Assembly (NCBI RefSeq): GCF_001266615.1
Contig: NZ_LGHZ01000012.1
Span: 124,001 to 188,000 of the forward strand
Source of the DNA: Kluyvera genomosp. 1
GTDB taxonomy: Bacteria; Pseudomonadota; Gammaproteobacteria; Enterobacterales; Enterobacteriaceae
Length of the DNA stretch: 64,000 bases
Direction: 5' to 3'
Below the pieces are notes generated by a model that was not told the DNA's origin, did not search any database, and was given only the letters and a program-made list of their open reading frames with translations. Shown piece by piece: positions 30,703 to 41,470 of this stretch. Each line of letters opens with the position of its first letter. Position 1 is the stretch's first letter. The position numbers were made by a program, and so were the translations under genes.

Positions 30703-31611
30703 TCAGCGAGTCAGCTTTTCAGGCTCGGCAAAAAGCGCAGAATAGTCGCGATGGCAGATACGCTGTACCGCCGGGTGCTGAATCATGCGTTCGGCAAAAA
30801 TCGCGTGGTACTCTTCCATCACGCTATCCATACGCCCAATCTCCACAATGCTGTTATCCGCATAGAAATCATGAGCATACAGCGTTGGCGCAACGAAAAT
30901 GGCATTGTGTGCCGCTCCGAACGCCTTCATCAGCGCGGCATCGTCAAACTCACCGAGAATCTCTACTTTTAGCCCCTGCACGTTAAACCAGTTCAGCAGC
31001 TTGCGCCCCAACATGGAACGGCGGCCTGGCACCAGCAAACGACGCTCTTCCAGGCAGGCCGGGAAAGGTTTTTCCGGCGGCGGATTCATACACCAGAAGC
31101 TGACGCTGCACTCACCGATTTTCACCGAGAACAGTCCTTCTTGCTGCGTCGAGTCGATTGGGCAATCCGAGATGATCATATCCAGCTTGTGCTGGCTTAA
31201 CTGCTCCAGCAGCATCTCGTGCGTGGATTCAAAGCAACGCAGATGAATTTGCTCATCTTCCACGACGGCGGCATCCAGCACGCCGCTGACCAGCCGTTTT
31301 GATAGCGCATCAGCCACGCCGACGTCGAACAGCAGGTTGGACTCTTTGCGATAGTTGACGATATCCAGCATTTCCTGGCTTAAGGTGAACATCTTATCAG
31401 CGTAGCGGAACACCAGTTCGCCTAGCTCGCTCGGTTCAATCCCACGTCCTTTACGTTTAAACAGCTTGCCCTGCAGCCGCTCTTCCAGCGCCTTTATCTG
31501 CCCGGTAATGGTCTGCGGCGTGAGGTAGAGAGCCTCCGCCGCCCCCACTACCGAGCCTTCCTTGTAGACATGCCAGAAGTAGTACAGATGGTTGTAATTA
31601 ATGTGCGACAT
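30703..31611 (-). CDS. nhaR: Sodium-responsive LysR-type activator NhaR
   Basis: 302 residues (E. coli 301). LysR HTH at the N-terminus: [20 protein letters not shown], followed by I-K-A-L-E-E-R-L. The order nhaA then nhaR with a 40-bp gap is as in E. coli, where NhaR activates nhaA in response to Na+ and also controls pgaABCD and osmC. It is convergent with rpsT. Confidence 0.95.
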   Translation of the reverse strand: MSHINYNHLYYFWHVYKEGSVVGAAEALYLTPQTITGQIKALEERLQGKLFKRKGRGIEPSELGELVFRYADKMFTLSQEMLDIVNYRKESNLLFDVGVADALSKRLVSGVLDAAVVEDEQIHLRCFESTHEMLLEQLSQHKLDMIISDCPIDSTQQEGLFSVKIGECSVSFWCMNPPPEKPFPACLEERRLLVPGRRSMLGRKLLNWFNVQGLKVEILGEFDDAALMKAFGAAHNAIFVAPTLYAHDFYADNSIVEIGRMDSVMEEYHAIFAERMIQHPAVQRICHRDYSALFAEPEKLTR

Positions 31612-31651
31612 GTCCTGTGCTCCCCAATCCTTTCATCATCATTTGCAATGC

Positions 31652-32821
31652 TTACGCCGACTGCGGCTTTAAATGCGCCCGCAGCAAGCTATATCCTACG
31701 ACCGCCGAGAGTACGGACCCCACCAGAATGCCCAGCTTCGCCCAGTTAATCAGCGACGGGTCAACGCTGCCAAATGCCAGGCTGGCGATAAAGATAGACA
31801 TGGTGAAGCCAATTCCACACAGCAGGCCAACCGCCATAATCTGTGAGAAATTCGCCCCTTCCGGCAATTTGGCCAGTTTCAGCTTCAACGCCAGCCAACA
31901 GAACAGACTGATCCCCAACGGTTTACCGATGAACAGGCCCGCGATAATCCCCAGCGGCAGCATCGAGGTCAGGCCGCTGAAAGTGACGCCCTGCAGTGAA
32001 ACGCCAGCGTTAGCAAAGGCAAACAACGGCAAGATCATAAAGGCCACCCACGGATGTAGCACGTGCTCAAGCTGCTTCGCCGGTGATTTCCCCTCCTGCT
32101 CACGCAGCGGGATAAAGAAGCCAACAATCACACCGGCCAGCGTCGCATGCACGCCGGATTTCAAAACGGCCGTCCATAGGATAACGCCCACCAGGATATA
32201 GATACCCGTGCGACGCACTCCACTAAGATTTAGCGCGGCCAGCGCAACAATAGCGGCAGCGGCAACGCCCAGCGACAGCAGCGACAGATCGCTGGTATAG
32301 AACAGGGCAATAATAACAATTGCCCCCAGATCGTCGATGATAGCCAACGCCATCAGGAAGATCTTCAGCGAGGCTGGCACTCGGCTACCCAATAGCGCCA
32401 ACACGCCTAATGCAAAGGCAATATCGGTGGCGGCGGGGATCGCCCAACCGCTGCTGGCAATCGGGTCTTGAGCATTGAAAGCCAGATAGACTAATGCCGG
32501 TACTACCATGCCGCCCAGTGCTGCAATGACCGGGAAAATCGCCTGTCGACGGGTGGCCAATGAACCCTGCATCAACTCACGCTTGACCTCAAGCCCGATC
32601 AGCAGGAAAAAGACCGCCATCAACGCGTCGTTAATCCACAGCAGCATATTTTTATTGATTTCCAGCGCACCGACGCGCAGCTGCACCGGCGTCTCCAGGA
32701 AAGCATGATACAGACCGCTAGTCGCCCCCATATTTGCCATCAGCATCGCTAATACAGCGGCGATAATCAGGAGGATGCCACCAGAGGCATCGTTGTTAAA
32801 AAAGCGCTGAATATGTTTCAC
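31652..32821 (-). CDS. nhaA: Na+/H+ antiporter NhaA
   Basis: 389 residues, twelve membrane segments. The ion-binding aspartate pair is in A-I-I-D-D-L-G-A (D163/D164 region) and the pH-sensor histidine in G-V-H-A-T-L-A-G. It expels Na+ or Li+ in exchange for two protons at alkaline pH or under salt stress. Its upstream 250 bp to dnaJ hold the dnaJ terminator and AT-rich promoter DNA for NhaR and H-NS control; I could not fix an NhaR site. Confidence 0.96.
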   Translation of the reverse strand: MKHIQRFFNNDASGGILLIIAAVLAMLMANMGATSGLYHAFLETPVQLRVGALEINKNMLLWINDALMAVFFLLIGLEVKRELMQGSLATRRQAIFPVIAALGGMVVPALVYLAFNAQDPIASSGWAIPAATDIAFALGVLALLGSRVPASLKIFLMALAIIDDLGAIVIIALFYTSDLSLLSLGVAAAAIVALAALNLSGVRRTGIYILVGVILWTAVLKSGVHATLAGVIVGFFIPLREQEGKSPAKQLEHVLHPWVAFMILPLFAFANAGVSLQGVTFSGLTSMLPLGIIAGLFIGKPLGISLFCWLALKLKLAKLPEGANFSQIMAVGLLCGIGFTMSIFIASLAFGSVDPSLINWAKLGILVGSVLSAVVGYSLLRAHLKPQSA

Positions 32822-33016
32822 TTTTCATACTCTCTATCAAGTAAATACTTCGTGATTACTATCTTACATCGCCATATACATCGTTAAAATTAGATTATAC
32901 ATGGTTAATTGGTCGATTTTTCCGAATAAAAGGTTTCCCAAAAATATTATCAGCATAGTCCATCGATGATGGCTCTTTCTCTTCCAGCTTCATCGACTAA
33001 GACCCGTAGCCCAATA

Positions 33017-33049
33017 AAAAAGCCCAGGGTTTTGCAACCCTGGGCTTTT
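33017..33049 (-). terminator. dnaKJ Rho-independent terminator
   Basis: AAAAGCCCAGGGTT, loop TTGC, AACCCTGGGCTTTT; strong 14-bp stem directly after dnaJ. Confidence 0.9.
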
Positions 33050-33069
33050 ATCGGAAATGACGGAAGTGA

Positions 33070-34203
33070 TTAACGCGTCAAATCGTCAAAGAACTTTTTC
33101 ACACCGTCAAAGAAGCTTTTGGAGCGAGGACTATTGTTCTCACCAGTTGGGCCGCCGAAGCTTTCCTGCAGGTCTTTGAGCAGCTGTTTTTGCTTCTCGT
33201 TCAGACTAACAGGGGTTTCAACAACCACGCGGCACAGCAGGTCACCCTGAGCACCGCCGCGGACGGACTTCACGCCCTTGCCGCGCATGCGGAACAATTT
33301 GCCCGTTTGCGTTTCACCCGGCACTTTCAGCTTCACGCGGCCATCGAGGGTTGGAACTTCAATCTCACCGCCCAGCGCTGCCATCGAGAAGTTGATCGGC
33401 ACTTCACAGTACAGGTTATTACCTTCACGCTCGAAGATAGCGTGCTGTTTCACCTGAACCTGAACGTACAGATCGCCTGCCGGTGCACCGTGCTCACCTG
33501 CTTCGCCTTCACCAGACAGACGAATACGATCGCCGGTATCCACGCCTGCAGGAATCTTCACAGACAGCGTTTTGGTTTTCTCTACGCGACCATGACCATG
33601 ACATTTGTTGCACGGGTCTTTAATCAGCGTACCGCGGCCCTGGCAGTGTGGACAGGTCTGCTGTACGGCGAAGAAACCCTGGCGCATCTGCACCTGGCCT
33701 GCACCGTGACAGGTTGGACAGGTTTGCGGCTGTGAACCCGCTTTCGCGCCGCTGCCGTGGCAAACATCACACTCTTCCAGCGTTGGAATGCGGATCTCTT
33801 TGGTCACACCACGAACCGCTTCTTCCAGCGTCAGATCCATGTTGTAACGCAGGTCTGCGCCACGGGATGCGCGCTGACGACCACGGCCACCGCCGAAGAT
33901 GTCACCGAATACGTCACCAAAGATATCGCCGAAATCTGCGCCGCCGCCGTAACCACCGCCGCCGCCCATACCGCCCTGTTCAAAGGCTGCATGGCCGTAC
34001 TGATCGTAGGCCGCACGCTTTTGCGCGTCGGTCAGGATCTCATACGCCTCTTTGATCTCTTTAAACTTGGCTTCGGCCTCTTTGTCACCCTGGTTGCGGT
34101 CCGGGTGGAATTTCATGGCCAGGCGTTTGTACGCCTTTTTGATTTCACGCTCTTCCGCTGTTTTGGAAACGCCCAAAATCTCGTAGTAATCTTGCTTTGC
34201 CAT
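33070..34203 (-). CDS. dnaJ: Co-chaperone DnaJ (Hsp40)
   Basis: 377 residues. J domain with H-P-D at 33-35, Gly/Phe-rich linker (about 75-110), four zinc-finger repeats C-x-x-C-x-G-x-G (about 144-205), C-terminal substrate-binding domains. It stimulates DnaK ATPase and delivers substrates. It is second in the dnaKJ heat-shock operon, 87 bp after dnaK with a hairpin in the gap. Confidence 0.98.
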   Translation of the reverse strand: MAKQDYYEILGVSKTAEEREIKKAYKRLAMKFHPDRNQGDKEAEAKFKEIKEAYEILTDAQKRAAYDQYGHAAFEQGGMGGGGGYGGGADFGDIFGDVFGDIFGGGRGRQRASRGADLRYNMDLTLEEAVRGVTKEIRIPTLEECDVCHGSGAKAGSQPQTCPTCHGAGQVQMRQGFFAVQQTCPHCQGRGTLIKDPCNKCHGHGRVEKTKTLSVKIPAGVDTGDRIRLSGEGEAGEHGAPAGDLYVQVQVKQHAIFEREGNNLYCEVPINFSMAALGGEIEVPTLDGRVKLKVPGETQTGKLFRMRGKGVKSVRGGAQGDLLCRVVVETPVSLNEKQKQLLKDLQESFGGPTGENNSPRSKSFFDGVKKFFDDLTR

Positions 34204-34231
34204 TGTTGTTTTTCAGCCCCTTAACATACGA

Positions 34232-34264
34232 GCACGGGCGTGGAGAGATCTCCTACGCCCGTGC
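34232..34264 (-). other. Stem-loop in the dnaK-dnaJ intergenic region
   Basis: GCACGGGCG and CGCCCGTGC form 9 bp, with an inner GGAGA/TCTCC helix, and no T run. Likely an mRNA processing or stability element that sets the DnaK:DnaJ ratio; E. coli has a similar hairpin here. Confidence 0.6.
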
Positions 34265-34290
34265 CGATTAACTACCCTGCATCAGGGCGA

Positions 34291-36213
34291 TTATTTTTTG
34301 TCTTTCACTTCTTCGAACTCAGCGTCAACAACGTCGTCGTCTTTCGCATTGTTCGCGGAAGCGTCAGCACCTTCTGCACCAGCCTGCTGCTGTGCATGCT
34401 GCTGCTGAGCGATTTCCATCAGTTTCTGGGAAACCTGAGCCAGCGCCTGCATTTTCGCTTCGATATCTGCTTTGTCTTCGCCCTTCAGGGACGCTTCCAG
34501 CGCAGTCAGCGCAGACTCGATAGCAGTTTTGTCGTCAGCTGGCAGCTGTTCGCCTGCTTCTTCAACCTGCTTACGGGTGCTGTGCAGCAGATGGTCACCC
34601 TGGTTACGGGTCTGAACCAGTTCTTCAAACTTACGGTCAGCTTCGGCGTTAGCTTCGGCTTCACGAACCATTTTCTGAATTTCGTCTTCGTTCAGACCAG
34701 AAGAAGCCTTGATGGTGATCTTCTGCTCTTTACCGCTGTTTTTGTCTTTAGCAGACACGTGCAGGATACCATCAGCATCGATATCGAAGGTCACTTCGAT
34801 CTGCGGCATGCCGCGTGGTGCTGGGCTGATACCGTCCAGGTTGAACTGGCCGAGATCTTTGTTATCGGAAGCACGTTTACGCTCACCCTGCAGCACATGG
34901 ATGGTTACCGCAGACTGGTTGTCTTCAGCGGTAGAGAACACCTGGCTGTGCTTAGTTGGGATGGTGGTGTTTTTGTTGATGAGCGCAGTCATCACGCCGC
35001 CCATGGTTTCGATACCCAGAGACAGAGGGGTAACGTCCAGCAGCAGTACGTCTTTCACTTCACCCGTCAATACACCACCCTGAACTGCCGCACCGATAGC
35101 AACGGCTTCGTCCGGGTTAACGTCTTTACGTGGCTCTTTACCAAAGAATTCAGCCACTTTCTTCTGAACCATAGGCATACGAGTCTGACCACCGACCAGG
35201 ATAACGTCCTGGATATCGGATACAGACAGACCAGCGTCCTGCAGTGCAACTTTCAGCGGCTCGATGGAACGGTTAACCAGGTCTTCTACCAGGCTTTCCA
35301 GTTTCGCACGGGTCACTTTGATGTTCATGTGTTTAGGACCAGACGCATCTGCGGTGATGTACGGCAGGTTCACGTCGGTCTGCTGAGCAGAAGACAGCTC
35401 GATTTTCGCTTTTTCAGCTGCTTCTTTCAGACGCTGCATCGCCAGCGGATCGTTACGCAGGTCGATGCCCTGATCTTTCTTAAACTCGTCAACGAGGTAG
35501 TTGATCATACGGCTATCGAAGTCTTCACCACCCAGGTGGGTATCACCGTTGGTTGCCAGAACTTCGAAGGTTTTTTCGCCGTCAACTTCGTCAATTTCGA
35601 TAACGGAGATATCGAAAGTACCACCACCGAGGTCATATACCGCGATAGTACGGTTGCCGACTTCTTTATCCAGACCGTATGCCAGTGCAGCAGCAGTTGG
35701 TTCGTTGATGATACGTTTGACTTCCAGACCTGCGATACGGCCGGCGTCTTTGGTTGCCTGACGCTGAGCATCGTTGAAGTAAGCAGGTACGGTGATAACC
35801 GCTTCAGTTACTGGTTCACCCAGGTAATCTTCCGCCGTTTTCTTCATTTTTTTCAGCACTTCAGCAGAGATCTGCGGTGGTGCCATTTTCTGACCTTTCA
35901 CATCAATCCATGCATCACCGTTGTCAGCACCGATGATTTTGTAAGGCATGATGGCTTCATCACGCTGCACTTCTTCGTCCTGGAAGCGGCGACCAATCAG
36001 GCGTTTAATCGCAAACAGGGTGTTTTGCGGGTTTGTCACTGCCTGACGTTTAGCCGGCTGACCAACCAGAGTTTCACCATCCTGGGTATATGCAATAATA
36101 GAAGGCGTGGTGCGATCGCCTTCGGCGTTCTCCAGCACACGTGCAGTAGTGCCATCCATAATCGCTACACAAGAGTTGGTAGTACCCAGGTCGATACCAA
36201 TAATTTTACCCAT
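34291..36213 (-). CDS. dnaK: Chaperone DnaK (Hsp70)
   Basis: 640 residues. Nucleotide-binding domain starts [10 protein letters not shown], with the D-L-G-G-G-T-F-D phosphate loop; then the linker [13 protein letters not shown] and the substrate domain; the C-terminus ends in an acidic tail with [12 protein letters not shown]-driven folding machine and negative regulator of sigma-32. First gene of the heat-shock operon with a sigma-32 promoter upstream. Confidence 0.99.
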   Translation of the reverse strand: MGKIIGIDLGTTNSCVAIMDGTTARVLENAEGDRTTPSIIAYTQDGETLVGQPAKRQAVTNPQNTLFAIKRLIGRRFQDEEVQRDEAIMPYKIIGADNGDAWIDVKGQKMAPPQISAEVLKKMKKTAEDYLGEPVTEAVITVPAYFNDAQRQATKDAGRIAGLEVKRIINEPTAAALAYGLDKEVGNRTIAVYDLGGGTFDISVIEIDEVDGEKTFEVLATNGDTHLGGEDFDSRMINYLVDEFKKDQGIDLRNDPLAMQRLKEAAEKAKIELSSAQQTDVNLPYITADASGPKHMNIKVTRAKLESLVEDLVNRSIEPLKVALQDAGLSVSDIQDVILVGGQTRMPMVQKKVAEFFGKEPRKDVNPDEAVAIGAAVQGGVLTGEVKDVLLLDVTPLSLGIETMGGVMTALINKNTTIPTKHSQVFSTAEDNQSAVTIHVLQGERKRASDNKDLGQFNLDGISPAPRGMPQIEVTFDIDADGILHVSAKDKNSGKEQKITIKASSGLNEDEIQKMVREAEANAEADRKFEELVQTRNQGDHLLHSTRKQVEEAGEQLPADDKTAIESALTALEASLKGEDKADIEAKMQALAQVSQKLMEIAQQQHAQQQAGAEGADASANNAKDDDVVDAEFEEVKDKK

Positions 36214-36335
36214 CTAAACGTCTCCACTAAAAATTCATTCAACATGTGGTTGTGAGTCTGTAATAAGGGCGAAACCTACGGTTTCAACTGCCTCGAATCG
36301 TTTTTTTTCAGACTCATTCACTGCGGTTGACTACA

Positions 36336-36363
36336 AGATGGGGGCTCAACGTCATCCATCAAG
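36336..36363 (-). promoter_or_regulatory. Sigma-32 (heat-shock) promoter of dnaKJ
   Basis: Minus strand CTTGAT (36363-36358), 14-bp spacer, CCCCATCT (36343-36336), a good match to the RpoH consensus CTTGAA...CCCCATNT and to the E. coli dnaK promoter. It lies 123 bp before the dnaK start. The remaining 36364-36582 is AT-rich divergent promoter DNA for yaaI with no other gene. Confidence 0.8.
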
Positions 36364-36582
36364 GGGCAGGCTAAAAATTTTTTCAATCAGTGCGCTTTAA
36401 ATTTGAATTCCCAGGCGCTCCCTTCGCGCAATTCATTCACACGTAAAATATAAAAACATAAATATATTCAAAGAATTATTGTCACACAAAAACATAATTA
36501 AGCACTGAAAGCCTGACCTGAGATCGATAAAATTCAGCTTCCTGTTTCAGGTATGAAAACCGTCAATTCGGTAAGGAACACA

Positions 36583-36987
36583 ATGAAAACCATTATGAAT
36601 CTCTCCGCATGCCTGCTGCTCGGCCTGCTAGTGGCGGGATCGGCCTCTGCCAACGATAATAAAATTTTGGGCGTCATCGCATTACCGCGCAATGAAACTA
36701 ACGACCTTGTTCTTAAACTCCCGGTGTGTCGCGTAGTGAAACGGATCAAACTCACCGCTGATCGCGGTGATGCGTCGCTAAGCGGTGCCTCCGTTTATTT
36801 CACTGCGGCCCGCAGCAGCAGCCAAAGCCTGAATGTACCGTCGACACTAAAAGAAGGTGCCACCACGGACTGGATTAACATCAATAGCGATAACGACAAC
36901 AGGCGCTGTGTTTCAAAAATATCCTTCTCCGGACATACCGTAGATTCCTCCGATATGGCCTCGCTAAAAATCATCGGCGACGATTAA
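36583..36987 (+). CDS. yaaI: Exported DUF2541 protein YaaI
   Basis: 134 residues from the ATG at 36583 (TAAGGA upstream), the same length as E. coli YaaI; an earlier ATG at 36553 adds ten residues before the signal peptide. Signal peptide to about A-S-A (hydrophobic L-L-L-G-L-L-V-A-G), then a conserved mature part with two cysteines (L-P-V-C-R-V and R-R-C-V-S) that probably form a disulfide. Periplasmic protein of unknown function, divergent from dnaK as in E. coli. Confidence 0.92.
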   Translation: MKTIMNLSACLLLGLLVAGSASANDNKILGVIALPRNETNDLVLKLPVCRVVKRIKLTADRGDASLSGASVYFTAARSSSQSLNVPSTLKEGATTDWININSDNDNRRCVSKISFSGHTVDSSDMASLKIIGDD

Positions 36988-37016
36988 CTCCGCCCTCAGA
37001 CAAAAGCAGCTTACTC

Positions 37017-37742
37017 ATGAAAGTCTCTTACCTGAATGATGATGACCTCATTTTTCTCCAGCACTGTAGCGAAGAACAGTTGGCAAACTTAGCGCATCTT
37101 CTCACGCACAATGAAAAGGGAAAACGCCGGTTATCAAGCGCCCTGCTAAACAATGAATTGTTTATGTCGATGGAGGGACACCCTGAGCAACACCGTCGTA
37201 ATTGGCAGGTGATTGCTAGTGAGCTTCAGCATTTTGGCGGCGACAGTATCGCCAATAAATTACGTGGCCACGGCAAACTGTACCGCGAAATCCTCAGCGA
37301 TGTCGCCAAACGTCTGAGCCTCAAAATTGATAAAGACATGGCAACGGCCGCGATTGAAAAAATCCTGCTTGAGCACTTTATCCGTTACGCCTGGCAACGC
37401 ATGGATGATGAGCAGAAAGCCCGCTTTCATGCCGCAGTCGAACTGAAAGTGATGGAACTGGAGAAGTTACTGCCTCAACTTATCGAAAGCCATCGCCTCG
37501 AACACGGTGTCTCACACCTATTGGCCGAACAGCTAAATCACATTTTGCATAAACACGCCGCAGTCAGCGTTATTGGCCATGGACTGATTCGAGGCATAGG
37601 ACTTGGCGGGCCTGTAGGTGCAGCAGTCAACAGCGTTAAGGCCGTTAGCGGTAGCGCCTACCGGGTCACCATTCCGGCCGTTCTTCGCATTGCCTGTCTA
37701 CGTCGGATGACTGCACTTGCGTCGCTAAAACATCCGGATTAA
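37017..37742 (+). CDS. yaaW: YaaW family protein
   Basis: 241 residues, close to E. coli YaaW along its length (start V-S-Y-L-N-D-D-D-L-I-F-L-Q-H-C; central H-P-E-Q-H-R-R-N-W; late G-L-G-G-P-V-G-A-A-V-N). The N-terminal half is helical; the C-terminal part has a glycine-rich hydrophobic segment that could contact a membrane. Function unknown. It follows yaaI by 29 bp in the same direction and the two may share a transcript. Confidence 0.9.
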   Translation: MKVSYLNDDDLIFLQHCSEEQLANLAHLLTHNEKGKRRLSSALLNNELFMSMEGHPEQHRRNWQVIASELQHFGGDSIANKLRGHGKLYREILSDVAKRLSLKIDKDMATAAIEKILLEHFIRYAWQRMDDEQKARFHAAVELKVMELEKLLPQLIESHRLEHGVSHLLAEQLNHILHKHAAVSVIGHGLIRGIGLGGPVGAAVNSVKAVSGSAYRVTIPAVLRIACLRRMTALASLKHPD

Positions 37743-37870
37743 GCGTAAAAGGGGAGAAATAGTTTATTTTCCCCTCATCAGATCATAGACAGCCCATTAA
37801 CTCCTGATTATTATGCCGCGCCCCAGCATTGGGGAGACTATTTCACCATTCAATGATGATTTGAGGAATT

Positions 37871-38437
37871 ATGGGCAACACTAAGTTGGCTAACCCGGCA
37901 CCGCTGGGCCTGATGGGCTTCGGCATGACCACCATTCTGCTTAACCTGCACAACGCGGGTTTCTTTGCTCTTGACGGTATTATTCTGGCAATGGGTATTT
38001 TCTACGGCGGTATCGCACAGATTTTTGCGGGCCTGCTGGAATATAAAAAGGGGAATACTTTTGGTCTGACCGCATTCACATCTTACGGATCTTTCTGGCT
38101 GACTCTGGTCGCCATCCTGCTGATGCCGAAAATGGGCCTGACCGAAGCACCTAACGCACAGTTCCTCGGCGCTTACCTGGGTCTGTGGGGTGTATTCACG
38201 CTGTTCATGTTCTTCGGTACGCTGAAAGCGGCACGCATGCTGCAGTTCGTGTTCCTGAGCCTGACCGTGCTGTTCGCACTGCTGGCGATTGGCAACATCA
38301 ACGGTAATGAAGTCATTATCCACGTTGCAGGCTGGATTGGCCTGATCTGTGGCGCAAGCGCTATCTACCTGGCGATGGGCGAAGTACTGAACGAGCAATT
38401 CGGCCGCACCGTGCTGCCGATTGGTGAAAAACACTAA
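37871..38437 (+). CDS. satP: Acetate/succinate transporter SatP
   Basis: 188 residues with six membrane helices and the GPR1/FUN34/YaaH signature N-P-A-P-L-G-L (8-14). AGGA lies 6 nt before the ATG. It takes up acetate and succinate with protons. Strong terminator follows. It is in the same order as in E. coli (yaaW, satP), but mog is separated from it by two extra genes here. Confidence 0.95.
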   Translation: MGNTKLANPAPLGLMGFGMTTILLNLHNAGFFALDGIILAMGIFYGGIAQIFAGLLEYKKGNTFGLTAFTSYGSFWLTLVAILLMPKMGLTEAPNAQFLGAYLGLWGVFTLFMFFGTLKAARMLQFVFLSLTVLFALLAIGNINGNEVIIHVAGWIGLICGASAIYLAMGEVLNEQFGRTVLPIGEKH

Positions 38438-38451
38438 TCCTCATCTCTTTT

Positions 38452-38484
38452 AAAAAGCGCCGGCAAGTCCGGCGCTTTTTTTTG
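38452..38484 (+). terminator. satP Rho-independent terminator
   Basis: AAAAAGCGCCGG, loop CAAGT, CCGGCGCTTTTTTTT. Confidence 0.9.
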
Positions 38485-38572
38485 CCCGCCAACTACCGAT
38501 CCTGGGGTTACCCACCACCCGCCATTTACGTTATTTTCAATGGCTTCTTATCATGAAAAAGGAATGTTGAGG

Positions 38573-40006
38573 ATGCGGCGTACCACTGTCTGCGGCCTGA
38601 TTCTGGCCACCTGTGCCCTTCTATCCACTCGTGGATATGCAGTAGAGGTCAACGATGTAACAAGCGTTGATTTGGATAAAGACAATACCGTGCGCACAGG
38701 CGGAAGTATCAACACGGCTTACCGCATTCTGATGGCTGGGGGAGCGAGTAACGAACTCTGGCTAAACATGGACTGTTACACCCAGGCGAAAACGTTGCTG
38801 TATATGAACCTTAAGACGCCTGCTGGAAAGGATCTCCGCGTCTACGGTAGTCACTCTATTGGCCGCTATATCCCCGGCGTCCCTTTTGAACCCGATGCTG
38901 ACAGCATGATGAGCACCGATCCCGCGCTGAATATCTGTCAGCAAAAAATACCGCAGGACCACTGGGCGGGACTGAGTGCACCGGATAAAAACGGCGACCA
39001 GCTTTTTATCGACCTCAGCAACAGCCAACGTCGGGGCAATATGCTAAGCCTGCGGCTAGGAACGGATTACGCACAAATTCATCGCGACGAAAAATATCTG
39101 GCCCCCTACGACTTTAAGATCCATCAAATTCAGGTCAACTGCAGCAATCATCAGGCGCGTATTGAGCGCACATTCTCGCTTAACGGTACCGCTGTCACCG
39201 ATAACAGCACAACGCCAGATGCAACTCCCTCCCCGCTTCCGGCACCGTTTGTTTCGCCAATAACGCGGCTTTGCGGGCTGAAAGATATTAGCCAGTTTGT
39301 CGGGCTTGGGCCGCGGGTTGAACGGTATAAAACGGCCGCCGATGCGCCGCTAATACTCCCGGATTTTGCGCAAAACGATCCGAGCGCGTTTGCTCGCTAT
39401 CCGCTGCCAGACTCCGTTAACAAAACGATTCACCAGGTGCTGAACAGCGCAGACAGCACGCCGACATTTAGCCGTCTGACCTTTACCCAGCTATGGCCTG
39501 GCCCCGATGATAGCAGCGCACAGACGCGTATCGATCGCCTGCCAGACGGCAGCACGCTCACGCTCGATACCCTCATTCTTAAAGGAGTGACGTTCTACAC
39601 TCAGTATCATCGGCTGTTCAATATCGTGAACCTGAAGGAGTGGGATTCGATGCAAAACAGCCCATTTATCGGTCAGTCTTTAGAGACGGACTTTCACGCG
39701 GCACCTGAAATAGGTAAGCAATACCACTGGCATACGGTATTGAAAAATGAACAAGGCGCAGAGAAACGTAAGTCCAAAAGTCAGATTTGCCTCGTGGAGA
39801 ACGGGTGGCATGATGCCTCAATGTTGAACGAGAAGTTCCCCGGCCGCTATCTTGAGCTGAGCTGTACTGACGACCGTGGTGATGGCCGAGCCATGAGCAG
39901 CGATTATGCCTGGTTTGAAGACCTGCGCATCTTTATTCGCATTGGCTATCAGGAAGAAGGGAAGAAGAAGCGCTTTATGTTTAAAGACGTCAATATTACT
40001 CGCTAA
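38573..40006 (+). CDS. Exported protein of unknown function
   Basis: 477 residues from the ATG at 38573 (AAGGA 9 nt upstream), which starts a clean signal peptide: MRRTTVCGLI, a hydrophobic run, cleavage after G-Y-A (23). In-frame ATGs at 38540 and 38564 are less suited. The mature part has cysteines at 68, 122, 190 and 234 plus two near the C-terminus, so disulfides and a periplasmic or surface place are likely. A Pro/Ser/Thr-rich linker (about 210-230) divides two domains. No enzyme motif was recognised and I do not know the family. It is absent from this position in E. coli. Convergent with an MFS gene. Confidence 0.85.
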   Translation: MRRTTVCGLILATCALLSTRGYAVEVNDVTSVDLDKDNTVRTGGSINTAYRILMAGGASNELWLNMDCYTQAKTLLYMNLKTPAGKDLRVYGSHSIGRYIPGVPFEPDADSMMSTDPALNICQQKIPQDHWAGLSAPDKNGDQLFIDLSNSQRRGNMLSLRLGTDYAQIHRDEKYLAPYDFKIHQIQVNCSNHQARIERTFSLNGTAVTDNSTTPDATPSPLPAPFVSPITRLCGLKDISQFVGLGPRVERYKTAADAPLILPDFAQNDPSAFARYPLPDSVNKTIHQVLNSADSTPTFSRLTFTQLWPGPDDSSAQTRIDRLPDGSTLTLDTLILKGVTFYTQYHRLFNIVNLKEWDSMQNSPFIGQSLETDFHAAPEIGKQYHWHTVLKNEQGAEKRKSKSQICLVENGWHDASMLNEKFPGRYLELSCTDDRGDGRAMSSDYAWFEDLRIFIRIGYQEEGKKKRFMFKDVNITR

Positions 40007-40007
40007 T

Positions 40008-40039
40008 GAATCGCCCGGCATTGCAGCGCCGGGCGATTC
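40008..40039. terminator. Bidirectional hairpin between convergent genes
   Basis: GAATCGCCCGGC and GCCGGGCGATTC pair perfectly (12 bp) around an 8-nt loop. No long T run, but the placement between two 3' ends supports a terminator role. Confidence 0.65.
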
Positions 40040-40046
40040 GATATCA

Positions 40047-41345
40047 TTAGGATTGTGGTAATTCAGCACCCACTGTCGCCGGTGCCTCTTTACGCAACCA
40101 AATTCCCAGTGCCAACCCCAGCAACGACAGCGCCAGCACATACCAGGCTGGTGCCATGGGTGACACACCCATCAGCATCGTCACGGCAATCGGCGTTAGG
40201 CCACCAAAAATGGCGTAAGAGACGTTATAAGAAAATGAAATGCCGGTGAAGCGAACCTCTGCCGGGAAAGCTCGAACCATAACGTACGGCACCGCGCCCA
40301 CCACGCCAACGCATAGCCCCACCAGCCCGTACAGCAGGAACAGCTGTTCTGGATGGGCTCCCGCCAAATGGTAAAAAAGCCAGCTGGAGCAAGCGAGCAG
40401 AATGCTGCCAACAATAAACGTTTTGCTGGCCCCCACTTTATCGACAATTAGCCCCGCCAGCAGGCAGCCGACGCAGAGCATCACCGTGGCTACACTGTTA
40501 GCCTGTAGCGTCAGCGCCGGAGCAAAGCCATACTGCTTTTGCAGCCAGACAGGTGACATCAAAATCACCACCACAATGCCTGCAGACAGCAGCCAGGTCA
40601 GCAGCATGGAAACCACAACTGCCTGCTTGTGTTTAAGGACCACAGATTTAATCGGCAGCTCTTGTGCCAGCGCTTTGCGCTGCTGCATCTCAAGGAAGAT
40701 AGGCGTTTCCTGCAGCCAGCGGCGCAGATACATCGCCACCAGGCCAAAGATACCACCCAGTAGAAAAGGGACTCGCCAGCCGCCATCGTGGATGGCTTGC
40801 GGTGTGAGTTGTGTATTAATCAAGGTGGCGACTACCGAGCCGAGAAGGATCCCGACCGTCAGACCAGCCGTCAGCGTACCGCAGGCAATGCCAATACGAC
40901 GTGCTGGCACGTGCTCGGCGACGAATACCCACGCGCCAGGCACTTCGCCACCAATTGCCGCTCCCTGCAGAATACGCATCAGTAGAAGTAGCAACGGGGC
41001 GGCCAGCCCGGCGGTGGCATAAGTTGGCAACAGGCCAATCGCTAGCGTTGGTACCGCCATCAAGAGAATACTGAGGGTAAACATCTTCTTGCGCCCAACC
41101 AGATCACCGAAGTGCGCCATGATAATGCCGCCCAAAGGACGAGCCAGATAACCAGCAGCAAAGATGCCGAACGTTTGCACCTGGCGTAGCCACTCAGGGA
41201 TATCTGCCGGGAAAAAGAGTTCCCCAACGACAGCAGCAAAGAAAACGAAAATGATGAAGTCGTAAAACTCTAGGGCGCCGCCTAATGCCGCTAATGTCAG
41301 CGTTTTATAATCTTGTCGATTTAGAGGTCGGGTGTAATTTGACAT
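40047..41345 (-). CDS. MFS transporter, metabolite:H+ symporter (MHS) type
   Basis: 432 residues from the ATG at 41345; an in-frame upstream ATG (41402) adds a non-membrane tail. Twelve membrane segments. The MHS-type pattern is clear: A-A-L-G-G-A-L-E-F-Y-D-F in helix 1, R-P-L-G-G-I-I-M-A-H-F-G-D-L-V-G-R-K-K between helices 2 and 3, and Q-G-A-A-I-G-G-E-V-P-G-A in helix 4. Such proteins import organic acids or osmolytes with protons; the substrate is not clear. It lies between the unknown exported protein and mog. Confidence 0.9.
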   Translation of the reverse strand: MSNYTRPLNRQDYKTLTLAALGGALEFYDFIIFVFFAAVVGELFFPADIPEWLRQVQTFGIFAAGYLARPLGGIIMAHFGDLVGRKKMFTLSILLMAVPTLAIGLLPTYATAGLAAPLLLLLMRILQGAAIGGEVPGAWVFVAEHVPARRIGIACGTLTAGLTVGILLGSVVATLINTQLTPQAIHDGGWRVPFLLGGIFGLVAMYLRRWLQETPIFLEMQQRKALAQELPIKSVVLKHKQAVVVSMLLTWLLSAGIVVVILMSPVWLQKQYGFAPALTLQANSVATVMLCVGCLLAGLIVDKVGASKTFIVGSILLACSSWLFYHLAGAHPEQLFLLYGLVGLCVGVVGAVPYVMVRAFPAEVRFTGISFSYNVSYAIFGGLTPIAVTMLMGVSPMAPAWYVLALSLLGLALGIWLRKEAPATVGAELPQS

Positions 41346-41470
41346 AACAAACCATTCGCAAAGTTGAGCTGTTGATTTAAGTTTACGATTAATGTAAAGC
41401 AAAAATTACTATACCGTAAACCCAATATCGCTCCAGAGGAATGATAGGTTATGTCAGGAATGAATTACAT

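Noticed and set aside
34240-36255. 671-codon open frame on the plus strand
   Set aside because: Antisense to dnaK; such frames opposite dnaK are known artefacts of RNY codon bias.
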